64,000 nt of DNA. Origin: Agapetus fuscipes (Eukaryota; Arthropoda; Insecta; Trichoptera; Glossosomatidae). Position 1 is the stretch's first letter. Each line of letters starts with the position of its first letter. Both the position numbers and the translations under genes were made by a program. The notes under the pieces were generated by a model. It saw only the letters and a program-made list of their open reading frames with translations. It was not told where the DNA came from and did no database searches. The stretch is taken from contig OX637363.1 in NCBI GenBank assembly GCA_951799405.1, positions 2,976,001 through 3,040,000 of the forward strand. The letters are read 5' to 3'. Shown here one piece after another: positions 63,762 through 64,000 of this stretch.

Positions 63762-64000
63762 TCTAATCTAATCTTATCTAATCTAATCTAAGCTGCAAGG
63801 ATATATATGTATCATTTAAGATTTATATTAAATGCATTTCCACAAGCAGACATGTATAATTTCACGCTAACACATGCCGCATGTAAACCTACATTATAAA
63901 AGCCCAATCTCAAATGAACATAACTGCAACTCTTGCCGTCCTTCCCTGAAACAGGGGTGACATTGGCAAAGTGAACCATTTTTTTACAGTATGGGTGGTC
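63762..64000 (-). repeat. LINE-A tail unit, cut by the window end
   Basis: CTAATCTTATCTAATCTAAT repeats, then the unit to GTATGGGTGGTC at the edge. Confidence 0.9.

Noticed and set aside
1..64000. CRISPR array, operon or bacterial features
   Set aside because: No regularly spaced direct repeats or cas-like genes; all evidence is eukaryotic.

Overview
The window looks like AT-rich, repeat-dense insect nuclear DNA. The evidence is eukaryotic spliced genes, tRNA-derived SINEs, non-LTR and Penelope-like retroelement pieces, many small inverted-repeat transposons, and small secreted proteins with the alternating motif A-I-A-G-P-G-G / P-V-A-T-A, which I recognise as the insect-restricted DUF4774 type. 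I cannot decide the order or species.

Host genes are all on the minus strand and form a loose array of secreted-protein genes. (1) A two-exon gene at 1104-3469. (2) A one-exon gene at 12571-13230. (3) A long gene at 16628-27494 assembled here from eight exons whose phases all agree; it encodes 778 residues plus an unseen start exon. (4) A three-exon 3' part at 43978-46529. (5) A terminal exon at 48760-49903. (6) A two-exon gene at 50711-56745. Genes 3, 4, 5 and 6 carry the DUF4774-like repeat near the C-terminus; gene 1 and possibly gene 2 look like distant relatives. A degraded coding scrap may lie at 601-690.

The rest is mostly mobile DNA. An apparently intact 1000-residue non-LTR retrotransposon (20965-23967, plus strand, 3' end near 24321) sits in an intron of gene 3. 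Its last 260 bases match about 38 dispersed copies in both orientations, most with the same 5' end, so they behave like a SINE that shares the LINE tail. Three tRNA-headed SINE families, several LINE relics, solo LTRs and about ten inverted-repeat element families fill most gaps, often nested in a readable order.

The most interesting theme is a recurrent RNA-hairpin motif, CTGAWGA, one extra base, a 3-7 bp hairpin, then GAAA. It resembles the hammerhead ribozyme core of Penelope-like elements. It occurs in at least seven places. In three of them two convergent copies form a 240-300 bp fold-back flanked by 12-13 bp target duplications. A Penelope-type GIY-YIG fragment with a related motif downstream is present at 28700-29427.
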